Of a stretch of DNA of 64,000 nt, positions 11,764-23,675 are shown one piece after another. The DNA is from Diphasiastrum complanatum (Eukaryota > Streptophyta > Lycopodiopsida > Lycopodiales > Lycopodiaceae), in assembly GCA_029204225.1 (NCBI GenBank), contig CM055100.1, positions 7,318,713 through 7,382,712 of the forward strand, read 5' to 3'. Numbering within the stretch: position 1 is the stretch's first letter; each line of letters begins with the position of its first letter. Both the position numbers and the translations under genes were made by a program. Under the pieces are notes generated by a model. It did no database searches and had not been told where the DNA came from. It saw only the letters and a program-made list of their open reading frames with translations.

Positions 11764-12786
11764 CTCCTCCTCAAATCTAGCCTTGGAGATCACAATGCTT
11801 TTATCAATAACTCCAATTGAAGATCTAAGCTTGACAAATGAATCTTTAGGTAAAGGTTTAGTAAACAAATCAGCCAAGCAACTTGATGATGGCACGTGTT
11901 GGAGCTTGATCTCTTTAGCTTGCACTTTTTCCCTCACGAAATGATGAGCAATTTCGATGTGTTTGCTCCTTGCATGGAATGTAGGATTAGTTGCAAGTGA
12001 TTGGGCTGATTGGTTGTCACAATAGATGATAGGGATCTCCTCCTCCATGACATGAAGCTCCACCAATAGCCTTTTGAGCCACAAGACCTCCTTGCATGTT
12101 GATGTCAAGGCCTTGTATTCGGATTCTGTGGAAGATAGGGAGATGGCATCTTGCTTTTTGGAAAGCCATGATACTACTCCATCACATAGAAAGGTGGCAA
12201 AGGCACTTGTTGATCTTCTATCCACTTTGTCACCTGCAAAATCCGAGTCACTATAGGCTCTTAAGCCAAGATTAGTTCCTCCATACAAAATACCAAAGTT
12301 CTTAATGAATGAAATGTATCTAAGAACTCTTTTGGCCATCTTCCAATGTGAAACTAGAGGACTTTGCATGAATTGGCTTAACTTTCCAACACTATAACTA
12401 AGATCAGGTCTAGTTATAGTTAAATAGATCAAGGAGCCAATAAGCCTTCTATGTAATGTGATGTCCTCAAAGGATGCTTCATCACAACCAATAGATGCTT
12501 TTACATGTTGCTCCATTGGTGTCTCAATGCCTTTACAATTCTTCATTCCAAATCTATCTAGGATGGATGTAGCATATTTAGATTGACAAATGAAGCTAAA
12601 ATCACATCCTCTAATAACCTCTATTCCAAGAATGAAGCTCAATAGACCGAGATCTACCATCCTAAACTCTTTTGCTAAAGCAATTTTTACATCCCTAATT
12701 CCATCTAGATCATTACCACTCAAGATAATGTCATCTACATACAAAACAAGAATAATGATCATGCCATCATGAAAACTTATATACAA
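11725..12786 (-). CDS. copia G: RT C-terminal half plus RNase H, 5'-truncated
   Basis: An open 353-codon frame beginning within reverse transcriptase. It has the catalytic LYVDD motif near residue 16, the SLIYLTITRPDLSYSVG segment, then RNase H with SSTESEYKAL, CDNQSAQSLA, RSKHIEIAHHFVRE and LADLFTKPL. In a full element this polyprotein copies RNA to DNA and degrades the hybrid. Everything upstream (gag, protease, integrase, most of RT) is lost at 12,786. The last 13 codons run past the polypurine tract into the 3' LTR, as is common in copia. It is a fragment, although the remaining frame is intact. Confidence 0.9.
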   Translation of the reverse strand: MYISFHDGMIIILVLYVDDIILSGNDLDGIRDVKIALAKEFRMVDLGLLSFILGIEVIRGCDFSFICQSKYATSILDRFGMKNCKGIETPMEQHVKASIGCDEASFEDITLHRRLIGSLIYLTITRPDLSYSVGKLSQFMQSPLVSHWKMAKRVLRYISFIKNFGILYGGTNLGLRAYSDSDFAGDKVDRRSTSAFATFLCDGVVSWLSKKQDAISLSSTESEYKALTSTCKEVLWLKRLLVELHVMEEEIPIIYCDNQSAQSLATNPTFHARSKHIEIAHHFVREKVQAKEIKLQHVPSSSCLADLFTKPLPKDSFVKLRSSIGVIDKSIVISKARFEEECEKLPTLANLAM

Positions 12787-14121
12787 TGATCTGACTTTAC
12801 TACCACACCTTTTCCTTCTATGTACGACTAATTAGAGTAATAGAAAGGAATATAAATAATATACTAATCATCAAAAAATGATTCATAAGAAGGAAATGAA
12901 CCATGGAATTGGTTCATCCTTTAACCCCATTCATTTCTTCACTGGTTTTTCATGTGAAGTATTTCAGATGGAGCGAGAAACAAAAAACCTATGAGCTTCG
13001 TGCTAGATATGCCACAACGTAGTTGACTCTTGATTTTTGTTCTATTTTCCAATGATAGGTGCTTTTTGGGTCCTAGCGGTCCCTAAGTACCGTTATTAGC
13101 TACAGACCCGCTTCTCGTTTTCACTTTCTTACCTTATTCCTTAGGCATTCCCAGAAAGCTTTCTCGATTGCTTTTGTTGTTATATGTTGGATGGTTTTTC
13201 TCTCTTTGTGACCTATGGTGCTTGTAGAGGTTGGCTCTTGATCCGCATATTCTAGATTATGAGATGCATGAGGTCTTATGGTTACCAGTTGAAATGATGT
13301 TGTTTTGTTAGAACGTTAAGATACTTCCTTTAAGAGTGAACCGCATCGATGGTCTTCTAGCGTAGGTAATTAGATTGCTTACACATGAATCCTATAATGC
13401 TTGTAGATTTCGATGATCGTGGCATGCACTATGGATTGTGCTCTAGGTGTGGCATCAAAACAAAAACAACTGTGTTCAATTACCTAGGCCCAAGAGGATA
13501 TTTCGCCTTAGATCTATTCCAAACCCTAGATCTCAAGTGACTAGATTCAATGTATCTAAATCAACCAATTACAATAGATCTATATGCGACCTTATCAACT
13601 TGCCTAAGTTGTCAAAAATAGTAAATCAACTATTCTTAGGCCTAAATAACATTGTAAAGTTTATCTTTAAGTTTTAAAATAAATATTGACCAGAATTGCC
13701 AATTAAACTCAACATGATAAATCTCAAACTAGTTGACAATTTCTCACAATAATTAGTTTGGCTCTAGACTTTAATACATTTTTTCAGTGGCCCATAATAA
13801 AGTTTTAACAAAGTGCATGCCATTTTACTTCTTGTTAAATACAAAGATCCTACAAGTATTTCTTAATCATTATTAAATCCTAACATATATCAAAATGTAC
13901 AAATTTAACACTATGATATTGATTATTTCATTATTATGATTTTTTGTGTTTTCTAGTTGTTGCCAGTTTTTCTAAAATCTTGCCTTCCAGATTTTGCATC
14001 TCAATTTGTTGGCAAAATAATACGATTCACATTAATAAATCATTTTGTTGACTTAATAAAGCTATGGCGCAAACGTACGCTTTATATGGATCTACCTACT
14101 TTACTACACATATATTGTTTG
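12787..14121. other. no gene recognised
   Basis: AT-rich sequence with only short chance frames. I see no tRNA, LTR pair or protein similarity. Confidence 0.5.
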
Positions 14122-14600
14122 TTTTTTTTTTTTTGATAGCTTAATTTCACTATTAGATATTCACAAATGTACAAATACAAAAAACGACTTCCATGGCCGA
14201 AAATTACTGTAACTTACAGAACTGTCAAAAGCCCAAAAGTTAGGCACTCTAGCATACCACGCAGGGTAGCAGTCTAAAAACAACTTTAAGTAGAATGTAA
14301 AAAGTACATAGCTAGCCGAATACAAGCCGTGGCAGACAAAGAGGGGGGGTTCCCCCTCAAAAACCTGATGATTCCTGGCTGTCCAAATCCTCCACAAGAC
14401 CGCTAGCCTGCACACATGCCAAAGGGTAAGAGTAGAAGAATCTGTCAGAACGGATTCCCCCCCGATAAGATAGTAGCAGTGTCCATAGAAAAGGTGAGAC
14501 CCCACCGCGAGAAGATGTGGCTCAACTCCAACCAAATATGTCGATAACAGTGAAGGAATTGTTTGAATTTCATAAAAGTTGTCAATTTTTTAAGAGTCAA
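14122..14600 (-). pseudogene. LINE 3' end (zf-RVT-like) with poly(A)
   Basis: The minus-strand frame 14535-14161 contains LWHVCRLAVLWRIWTARNHQ followed by VFEG. This resembles the conserved WxILWxIWxxRNxxxF segment at the C-terminus of plant LINE ORF2. A T-run at 14,122-14,134 becomes a 3' poly(A) tail on the minus strand, as expected for a 5'-truncated non-LTR insertion. Confidence 0.72.
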
Positions 14601-14962
14601 TTTACTGTAAGTATTTCACGAAGTTAGTTTATGGAGAATGATGCTAGTTCCATTCCTATACTTTGACGGCTTTCTCGAACAATGACCCAAAATTTAAATC
14701 TATTGAAATCTAACGAAAAAGAACAAATGCCTTGTAAAGCGTTGACATATAAAAATTTGAGATGTATTGAATTATTTTTTTTTTGAGCCTTCTCCTTATG
14801 ATTCTTCAGGCTTTTAGCCCATGATTGTTAAAAAGCTTGCAAAATTAGGTTTTATGTTAGATTGAAAAAAAAGTTTTTCTTAAGCTTTGCTCATAAGAAT
14901 AGATTCATCTATTTGCTTTCTAATTAAAGGTTGCGACGTTTTTGGATTTAGACGTGCTGCTC

Positions 14963-15039
<77 letters not shown>

Positions 15040-15914
15040 AATACACTCTTGGACGCTTATATTTCATATAATTGATGTTGGGTTGATTTTAACGCCTTTT
15101 TGGGCTCTATATTGAGTTATGCTAAAAAAAAACTTGCATTTTTTTTAAAGCCGTTGGTTTTTTGAAAACTTTTACTCAACAGGGTATATATATGCTTGTA
15201 TAAAAATCCATCGAGGATCGAGGATTTTATGAACGGTTTTAGGGTAATTACGCCGGTTCTTTTCCTATTGTTTGCCGGTTTTCCCAGGACTGGGCCAGGG
15301 CCTAGCCCCCACAGCCCAGGTCAACTCGCCATTGATTGGTTCGTCTGAGTCTTCAGTGTTTGTTCTGATCTGCGTTTTTTGAAGCCTGTAAAGCAAGTCT
15401 GAATGCCATGGCCTACCATAATTCATGAGCAAATAGATTGATTTCCTGTTCATTTGTCCAAATCTGCTGGTGTCATTGTTGCAGCAAAGATGGTTGAATC
15501 ATAACTGAGGCAGATGTGGGAAGTGCAATGTATCTGGTCAGATAGGGAAGGATTGAAAAGGTGCAGCTCATGGGGGGGCAATTGGCACACCAAGGGCCAA
15601 CGGATCCAGATAATTTAGCAGTGGTGGATTGTGGTGTGGCCCCGCTTCGTCCAGATTAGACAGAAATCTGAAGGAACATGCGCTTGGAGATTGTTTGATA
15701 GTTAAATTGGAGTTTTAACCATTGAGGTGATGCATTTCAGTTGAATGCTTCCATCTTGGATTTTAAAGATTTGTTGCTTCATGTTTATACAATACAAATG
15801 TGACGGAATTCGAGGACTGTAGATGCTTTTTCATTGTTGTGTAGTTTGTGTACTGCTAGATTGAACTTGTAGTTTGTCTTGCCGCTTGTTGAAGGCAATT
15901 CTTTCTGTCATACA
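14601..15914. other. upstream region of the LCIB-like gene
   Basis: No recognised coding sequence. It holds the GA microsatellite and, at 15,184-15,206, TATATATATGCTTGTATAAA, a TATA-like stretch about 720 bp before the start codon. The interval between could hold an untranslated or targeting-peptide first exon, which I could not define. Confidence 0.4.
14966..15037. repeat. (GA)n microsatellite
   Basis: A perfect AG/GA run of about 36 units about 0.9 kb upstream of the LCIB-like start codon. GA tracts can serve as GAGA-factor sites in plants; a role here is speculative. Confidence 0.96.
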
Positions 15915-18204
15915 ATGAGTTCGCAACCTCTCCAGGCGTCAGAGGCTGCTTTGGAAACCATTTCCAAGTATTTTCCAATTGCCTTGGTAGACACCGTTTT
16001 CTTCGGCGCCTTGTTTAATGCTCTCGAGGCTTTGGGATTTAAAAGGTGATCTCACAAATGAGCATCTCAGGTTGTCTTTCTAAAAATCTTTAATATCAGA
16101 GGTTACTTCCGCAATATTAATTTAGCAAATTTGCGGGTTGATCGAGATCGTTTTCTTAAATTGCTCACGTTGCACAGTGATACGCTGTAGATTATTTTGA
16201 GCGGGTCTTCAAAATTTCAATCTTATCTGAACTTGTTTCAAAATGAACAGTGATAACTCCATTGCGATAGTCAACACTTGCCGAGACGAGCTTGCGCGAC
16301 CTCTTTCCAACAGTTTCGACAAGGTTAACGCCGGCCCTTTCATAAGCCATTCTCAATCATCGCATTAGAACCTAGAAGCACGTTAACTATCTAAGTTGAT
16401 AATGTGGAGAAACAAAAAGGAGAAGCTAGGAAGGGGGGTTCAACTCACCTTCTCTAGTCCGAATTATACATCATTTTGAGTATGAATTGTGAACTTCTTA
16501 ATGGCCACATTCTGATTGTTACCATTATGGTGGACTTCCAGATTAATTGCTTGTACGGCGAGATTATTCGCCAGGATGCAGTATAGTCTTTACTTCTTAT
16601 GGCTAATTGAGCTTTACGTCATTGTTGTGTTACGTGTAGACATATGGTAACTCGTTCAATCTGTCGGGTATAGCTGGTATCGTGACGGCTGGAACACTTG
16701 GCTTCAAGGCTGCCATATCACATTCTCCAGTGTCTGAAGATGGAAAGGAAAAGTGTAAGTTCTTGAAATTTATGACAGAAAACGTTTGAACGTTGATTGT
16801 TAGACAGCTACACTTACCCTTTCTTGGCTGGGTAAATGCGTTGACGACAAGTTGGCAATGATGAATGCGACAATGTGAATCTCTGTAAAATCTTCGCAAA
16901 CACATGCACGCTGATAGGCCTGATTACTTCAGGTATAATATGGATATATAAGCATGTGCTTTATCAAGTGTAGCACTGTAGTTTGCAATCATTAGTGTAG
17001 GAGAAACAGGGATAGCAGTTCGATCTCTAATTGGTTCCTGCAACTGGAATCTGCAAAATTTCACCTCCCTTGTACATAATTTGCTGCCCTTAAAACTTTG
17101 ACCTTCAATAGTTGCGAATGATTGTTTGCAGATGTGTTTTTCGGGTCTACACATGTTGCGGTGGATGAGAAGGGTATGTTGCATTTGGCCTTACTTTCAA
17201 AATTCATGGGTTAAACTCAGTGTTCATTGTGGCACTACACGTCTGCATAGAACGTATAATTTGAATAAAGACATACTAACTGAAAACTGGATTATTTTAC
17301 CTCCTCCAGGAGTCGAGGGTCAAGTCCTGAGAGAAGGCCGACCGAAGCCATCAAATGCATGTGGAGCCATCGTGGCTATCAAGCAAGAATTTGATAGCAA
17401 CATACAGCAGGATGGTGTGGTTCACGATGACAATGTTGAGTACGGAATTTTGAAGAAGAAGCTCTTTGCAAAGGCTCGTGGCAGTTGCACTTTCTCTCAT
17501 TATGAGCTCACAGCATAAGTACCTAGTGTTCGGTAGCTTAGCTTTGCATTGTCATCATACACAGCTTGAAGTTTGATTCATTACCTACATAACTGCAGAA
17601 TCTTGGCGCTAATCCAACCATCTTTGAATTGACAAAGGCCACATGTGAGGTAGGTGGCAGAGATTTTGCTTCTAATTATTAGCTCTCCAATCTACAAGTA
17701 CTTACTGATATTGCATGTTTAGTCCGCCCCTTGGATTTGAATGTTTCTTCTAATACGTTGCTCAGATTATCACTAGTGACATTGAGGACCATATCTCTAA
17801 AACTGTCGATCCAAAAAAGTCTGACTATGCTGTGATCACGGGAGTACAAATTCATGCGGGAAGGCTTGATGGCTCCTGGATTCCAGATGCTGTTATTGAC
17901 TACATTGCACCTTGTAAGAGTTGGTATTCTTATGCAAACGTACTAAAGCACATTATAATCCAGATTATTAGATTCAGATTTTTGTAAAGCCAAAGTTCAG
18001 CAGTCCACAAATTCTAGTTAAAGGTGAATATATGTCAAAAGAGAAAAAGAGTGGGCTCGGAATGTATTATCTCTACCCTTATCTTTATTTCATTGACTCG
18101 TAAATAAGCTAAATGCAGTGACTTCCTATGTTGTGATCGGAGGAGAACGTCATGAACTCAAGACAGATGGGAAAAGCTACTTCCCAGAGAAGACGGCAGC
18201 GTAG
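15915..18204 (+). CDS. LCIB-family (beta-type) carbonic anhydrase, spliced
   Basis: I assembled eight exons by eye: 15915-16045, 16251-16323, 16640-16754, 17132-17173, 17310-~17518, 17599-17649, 17766-17913 and 18119-18204 (stop TAG). Phases agree at every junction except exon 5/6. The product is about 270-285 residues and starts MSSQPLQASEAALETISKYF. LCIB-type landmarks come in order: VNTCRDEL (exon 2), NSFNLSGIAGIVTAGTLGFK and SHSP (exon 3), YVFFGSTHVAVDEKG (exons 3-5), RPKPSNACGAIVA (exon 5), LTKATCEIITSDIED (exons 6-7), DYAVITGVQIH (exon 7) and YVVIGGERHE (exon 8). Known family members hydrate CO2 or support inorganic-carbon recapture in algae. The Cys of CRDE, the His of THVAV and the Cys of ACGA are likely zinc ligands, with the Arg-Asp of CRDE as the catalytic dyad (inferred from beta-CA logic). 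No transit peptide precedes the domain, so either the enzyme is cytosolic or a 5' exon was missed. Exon 5 reads into TAA at 17516-17518 before the next usable donor. Family assignment is from motif recognition, not a search. Confidence 0.78.
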
Positions 18205-18496
18205 ACAATGCACTGGGAGGATTGCTATGATGGGGAAAGCTTTTTATTTGCTACGAAATATTAGTAAATCGTTTGTCTCTACTCAGAAGAAAACACTGTC
18301 AGGTTAAGTTTTATCATAAGCTGACGTTGCAAGGCGCAGCTACTAAACACAAATGATTTACCTTGATGTAGTCCAAGCAATGATCGGTCTTTCTGCATGA
18401 TTTTCTCTGTTATCTTTCTGCAGTTTATTGCAAGCTGTGATGCACAAATGTAGTCTGATGCTTTAACGGTTGGATATTAGCATCCGACATAAATCT

Positions 18497-18630
18497 TTTG
18501 TTTATCATTACTTTCCTATGTCATGAAGCTGGTTCTATCCTGACATATACATATCACTAATCTTTTTGTTTATCACTAGTTTGCCATGTCATGGAGCTGG
18601 TTCTATCCTAACATATGCATATCTTTCCGA
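18497..18630. repeat. ~70-bp tandem duplication
   Basis: The segment TTTGTTTATCA...GCTGGTTCTATCCT...ACATATGCATATC occurs twice about 70 bp apart, with roughly 10% difference, in the 3' flank of the LCIB-like gene. Confidence 0.8.
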
Positions 18631-18639
18631 AATGCTTAG

Positions 18640-19258
18640 CCAAAATCTCGGTCGATCTCATGCTTACACGCCGGTTTGAAAATAAGAAGAACTGAATTTT
18701 AACATGCAAGTGTATCTTTATTGCAATGGTTTATGATATCGAGTCTATGGACCATGGCTTAGTTTGTGATCCTGATGCTCGTAGAGGACAACCTTTTGAA
18801 CTAAATGATGGCCAGATCAATCCTAAGTTGGGTTTGTCTAAGTTGAATTTATTGTTTGGCATTGCTTCATAAGTGTTGGGTTCTAGTAAGGACAATGACA
18901 TTGTAGAACAATCATGTAGATGCATTTCTAGGGGATGGGGCATCACCGATGTGGTCCCGAGAGAGGCCCTCCACATATCTCATATGAAATGTATCTTTGT
19001 AAAGAATTTGGGCCTAAGGGCCACGCACACACACGTACCCACGTGAGCCGCTTACTGGGATCCCAACCTTAGTCGCCTAGCCACCCGCCATCCGTCTAAA
19101 CCCCAAAAGGGTTGGAACCAGGGAATAGAGGATATAGAGAAGCCCCAACTTATATATGGGAGATCTCAAGGCAAGCAGTTACTTATGGGATATTGAGAAT
19201 TCTCAAGGCCTTCACTGGGCGCTCAAGCCCACGACACTTTCCTGTGTGTGGCTTGCAA
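18640..19258. other. no gene recognised
   Basis: Contains short chance frames on both strands and a GC-richer stretch (19,020-19,260). No homology is recognised. Confidence 0.4.
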
Positions 19259-19284
19259 CTAAACATTCCGCAACAAGGCCAGCT

Positions 19285-19464
19285 CCTGTATCTGTCTAAG
19301 AGACGGTTTGAAAAGGTTGCCGAAGCAGACGTAGAGAACTGATGAAGCTTCTTGATCGTTCAACCAATTTAGAGCTTTCTGGACCTCTGGCTTTGAGGTA
19401 GATCCATCATCGGAGGTTTCTGCAATAGCCAAACATGGGCCTATTGGAAATATCTTTACCACGT
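19285..19464 (-). pseudogene. UDP-glycosyltransferase fragment
   Basis: The minus-strand frame reads VKIFPIGPCLAIAE, then KALNWLNDQEASSVLYVCFG and LFKPSLRQIQELAL. This matches the segment just N-terminal to the PSPG sugar-donor motif of plant family-1 UGTs, which glycosylate small molecules. The PSPG box itself and the N-terminal acceptor domain are absent. The fragment is cut exactly where the gypsy-like LTR begins at 19,465. The missing half is not visible on the other side at 23.68 kb, so it is dead. Confidence 0.78.
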
Positions 19465-20092
19465 CAATCTAGCATCAAAGAGATGAAGTTAGTTGTCACA
19501 CATAGATTCATTCCCATGAGAGCGATAGTATAGTTCAGATTTTAGCATGAATGGAAGATTCACATCTAACTCTAACATCCATTAACCCTAAGCATTAACA
19601 CTACATCCACTAACACTAGATCCACAATGAAGATAGCTTACTCTTTCTCTCTCTCCCTTTCTCCCTCATAAAAGTATAAAAAATATGCAATCCCAATAAC
19701 AATCAAATCTAACAATTAGCAAAACACAAATAAAGCATGAGAGATGGAGGAAAAGTAAGAGAGAGTAAGGACATTCATAAATCCATTTCACAAGAGAACC
19801 AACTGCTTTATTGAAATGAAGAAATGTACATGTGTAGGAACTCGAGCTGGTCCCTTTTTATAGTAGAGAAGAGGACCCTGGCCTCTGAGTCCTATTGGTC
19901 CATTTCTACCTCCCTAATTATTCAAATTTGAAAAAGAGTGGGAACCATCCAAATTGGAGGGAAACCCAACTTTATTCACTAACTAAGCAGAACCTTAGGC
20001 CCTACGACATTAAAAGTCCCGCAAAAAGGCCTAAAGTCCTTTTATTGACTTGTAACTAATCAAATAACTATGTGATCATCAGGTTGGACTTA
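19465..20092 (-). repeat. 3' LTR of gag-only gypsy-like element
   Basis: A direct repeat of 23,068-23,675: both run from TCTAGCATCAAAGAGATGAA to TGATCATC(A/G)GGTTGGA, with scattered substitutions and a few indels. This copy lacks the ~43 bp that begin the other one (TGTAGTGGG...), so its outer end is truncated at the UGT junction. The divergence suggests an old insertion. Confidence 0.85.
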
Positions 20093-23024
20093 CACACGCA
20101 CAAAAAAGTGGCTCCTGATGGACTTCTGGTTCTGCTTGAGCTAACTTTTGCGCTGATACTTCTTTTGCTTTTGGCACCAACTTCAGGAACTCTCCCAATA
20201 AAATATTGATCTTACTAGACAAAATTTTCATGAGCAGTTTTGTTTGCGGTGCTTCCGGTTCAGTCATCCTGAAGGGTTCTTCATGATGATGCAACTGATC
20301 ATTCATATCTGTATGTGAATTTTTCGGTGGCTGCAAAGGTGAAGAATGAACTTCGGCTGTTCACTTTAGCAGCTTCAAGTTACTCTTCTTCTTGTAGATG
20401 TTTAATCCACTGTCTCATATCCTGATATCTTCTTCTTTTTGCATGAAGATTTGGATAGTTTCCAGATGTTGTTGGTATATCAGTTAATGGCATAGAATCA
20501 GCAGGTATTGGATCTGCTACCGGTTCTTTCTGCTTTTGTGCTCTGGCTACCACCATCAAGGGTACACTTGGTTTACTTTGAGCTACTGGTCTTTGCTTGA
20601 TTGTTATCAAATTTACAAGAGTTGTAGCTAGTGGTGGCTTCGGTCTTGCTGGACAGTCTTTATAGCAATGCCCATAACCACAATCACGATAGAATGGTAC
20701 AAATTTCTCTTTATTTGGACATTCTGCAACTTTGTGATTTTCTCCACATGCAAATCATCCAAGTGGTGCTCTGGTCCAGTTTCTAGATGCTTATTGTTGC
20801 GCGGCAGCATAAATAGCATATTGTTCTGAAGATCCACCTTCTTGATCATTATCATAATTCCATTGCTCGACACCTTTGTAAGGTTTTGGTTCCATCAAAT
20901 TGGCAGGAGGAGCGGGGTGCTTTAGTGGGGTAGGTAAGGCTAAACGCTCCGGGTATCCAAGATTGTCGAGGTCTAGCTGCTGGATTTCCTCCATATTGTG
21001 GTTCTCAATACTCCATCTGAGCATACCATTGCTAAACTATTCGAGGATTGAAGTTGCGAAAAGCAGTCTCATGATTAGGTGAATTACACAAATGGCATAT
21101 ACTGATTTCCATTCGTTTTTTCAATTGAGGATGGTCATTCACTGTGTGATTTCCTGTACAAATAGAACACCATACATTTTCCCTAGTAGGAAAAGTCTTC
21201 GCAAACTTCTCAAGTTCCTTGTTCGCTTGTCCATGGAAATCTTCCAATGCTTTAATCTTCTCATCCAATTGCGACTGCAACTTTTCCATCTGTTTCTACT
21301 GGTTCTTCCCAAGTTTCTCAAACTCATTGAGCATCATTTCTACAATAGCGTTGACATTCGTTGATGCAATAGTGGTGGACGTCGTAGTGGTTTGCCCTGC
21401 TATATAAGGAAAGATACTGATCTTCGGCTCATCATCTAAATCTTCATCCTCCTCCCAAATTGCATCATCCATAGAATTCTACAACATTGCGTACTCATTA
21501 TGGCATTTCAGCTCACGTCTGATCCCTTAGGTAAACCTGACAGGAACCACATAATCATGACATTTTTGTTAATCAGCTCAAGTTCGCACTCAGATCAAAT
21601 AGTACCAATCTTGTGCTGCGCCTGTTAAGGCCATAGGAAAGAGCTTAAGTTTATCTTCGAAAAAAATTTCACCATAGACTTCACAAGATTCAGAATAGAT
21701 CTGAACTATTAATTCATTGTATTTGGATAGATCTAACCGGGGTGCTCTTCTAACAATGATTGGATTGACTTCCTGAGGAGCACCTCTAGGGGTAGCCATC
21801 TTCATAGATTAAATCAAGCAGACGATGAGATTGGATCTAGATTTCCAATCAAAACTATCTTAGATCTGATCTGCTAGATCTCATCCACTTGACAAGAATC
21901 AGATTCCCATATCGTGAAAAAAAATTTGAAATTCAACCAATCGATACTTCTCAAAAATGAAAAAAATTTCAGAATCAAAATCAGACTGTATCAAATTTGA
22001 TCCAAAATGTGACAAGGACATGATTTGGAAAAATCTAAAAATAGAACTGACGAAGGTTTCCTAGGTGAAGATTCACTCGGCGAAGGTTCAACAGTGCTAT
22101 TTTGAAAAAACCCTCTGATCAGGCCTTTCTGACAATTTCTATGGAAATAACCTTCGTCGAACTCTTAGACTAGAAATCTGACACAGATAAAGCTAGGGTA
22201 AAACCGACGAAAGTTTTTGGCACACAAAAACACAGTTTCTGTAGTTTGATGAGGGTAAAAATCAAGATTTTCTATGATCTGGATAGGGTTAATGTTTGTC
22301 GAATTCAAAAATAGTATTTTATTATAAATAGAATGATCTGGAAACTCGACGAAGGTTCTGGCAAAGAATGAAGAGTAATACAGGTATTTTTGCAAAAAAG
22401 AGACTTTTTTGACAAAAATATGACAATATGACAACTGATCCTCTGAGAAATCTTCTATATCTGATATTATTCTTCTCCGACCTAGAAATAGATAGATCTA
22501 AATCACACCTATGTACAGTGAATCGAACAAAGGTTCTTTTTCTGTATTTTTAGGGTTTTGGTGATTTTTTGGTGTTTTTTGATGGTTTTTCTGATGTTTC
22601 TGAAAATCTGCTGGGAAGGATTGTTCGCCCTTCAAACTGAAATTTATGTGATCAAAAGAAAAGGTGCCTACAACTTGGCGAACATTTCTTGAAAGAGGAC
22701 AAAAAGTATCAGCTCTGATTACGATTTTTGCCTCCTTTTGACCAAAATTTGGTAGATTTAACCGATTTTTGTTGTTTTTTCTGATATCTCAGATCCAAAT
22801 GGATCTTAAGATTGGTGATCTGAATAGCTTTTTCTTTTCCATAATCAGATTAGATTTCAAACAAGCAAATCCACTCAAATCAAGCAAAATCACTCCAAAA
22901 CTAACCCTAAATGCAGATTTAACATTATTCATGGAACGACAAGATGTCTAATGCAAGCTAACCATCCAACAAACATGCTGCAAACTGAAAAATTGGCGTA
23001 GCTCCACGGCAATGGTGCCAAAAT
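20093..23024 (-). mobile_element. gypsy-like interior with gag only
   Basis: Minus-strand order: primer-binding site TGGCACCATTGCCGTGGAGC (23020-23001), leader, gag start MATPRGAPQEVNPIIVRRAP (near 21,797), capsid segment LKLFPMALTGAAQDWYYL (21,650-21,594), a coiled-coil stretch (21,289-21,180), then two zinc knuckles (CSICTGNHTVNDH and CHLCNSPNHETAF). The final positions of both knuckles deviate from the CCHC consensus. Pro-rich, Gln-rich frames continue to 20,079. No protease, RT or integrase is present, so the element is non-autonomous or internally deleted. In active relatives gag builds the particle. Confidence 0.75.
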
Positions 23025-23675
23025 TGTAGTGGGTTTCTTTTCTTGCCTAACCTCAACCCAATATCTAATCAATCTAGCATCAAAGAGATGAAGTTAGTTC
23101 CCATGAGAGCGATAGTATAGTTCAGATTTCAGCATGAATGGAAGATTCACATATAACCCTAACATCCATTGACCCTAAGCATTAACACTACATCCACTAA
23201 CACTAGATCCACAATGAAGATAGCTTACTCTTTCTCTCTCTCCCTTTCTCCCTCATAAAAGTATAAAAAATATGCAATCCCAATAACAATCAAATCCAAC
23301 AATTAGCAAAACACAAATAAAGATGAGAGATGGAGGAAAAGTGATAGAGAGCATGGACATTTATAAATCCATTTCACAAGAGAACCAATCTGCTTTATTG
23401 AAATGAAGAAATATACATGTGTAGGAACTCGAGTTGGTCCATTTTTATAGTAGAGAAGAGGAACCTGGCCTCTGAATCCTGTTGGTCCATTTCTACTTCC
23501 CTAATTATTCAAATTTAAAAAATAGTGGGAACCATCCAAATTGGAGGGAAACCCAACTTTATTCACTAACTTGACATTTAGGCCCTGCAACATTAAAAGT
23601 CCCGCAAAAAGGCCTAAAGTCCTTTTATAGACTTGTAACTAATCAAATAGCTATGTGATCATCGGGTTGGAGTTA
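23025..23675 (-). repeat. 5' LTR of gag-only gypsy-like element
   Basis: The full-length partner of 19,465-20,092. On the minus strand it ends CCCACTACA just before the primer-binding site. Its outer boundary near 23,675 has lost an obvious TG. Confidence 0.82.

Noticed and set aside
17126-17518. Stand-alone 130-aa gene
   Set aside because: It is two exons of the LCIB-like gene read through the intron between them (17,174-17,309).
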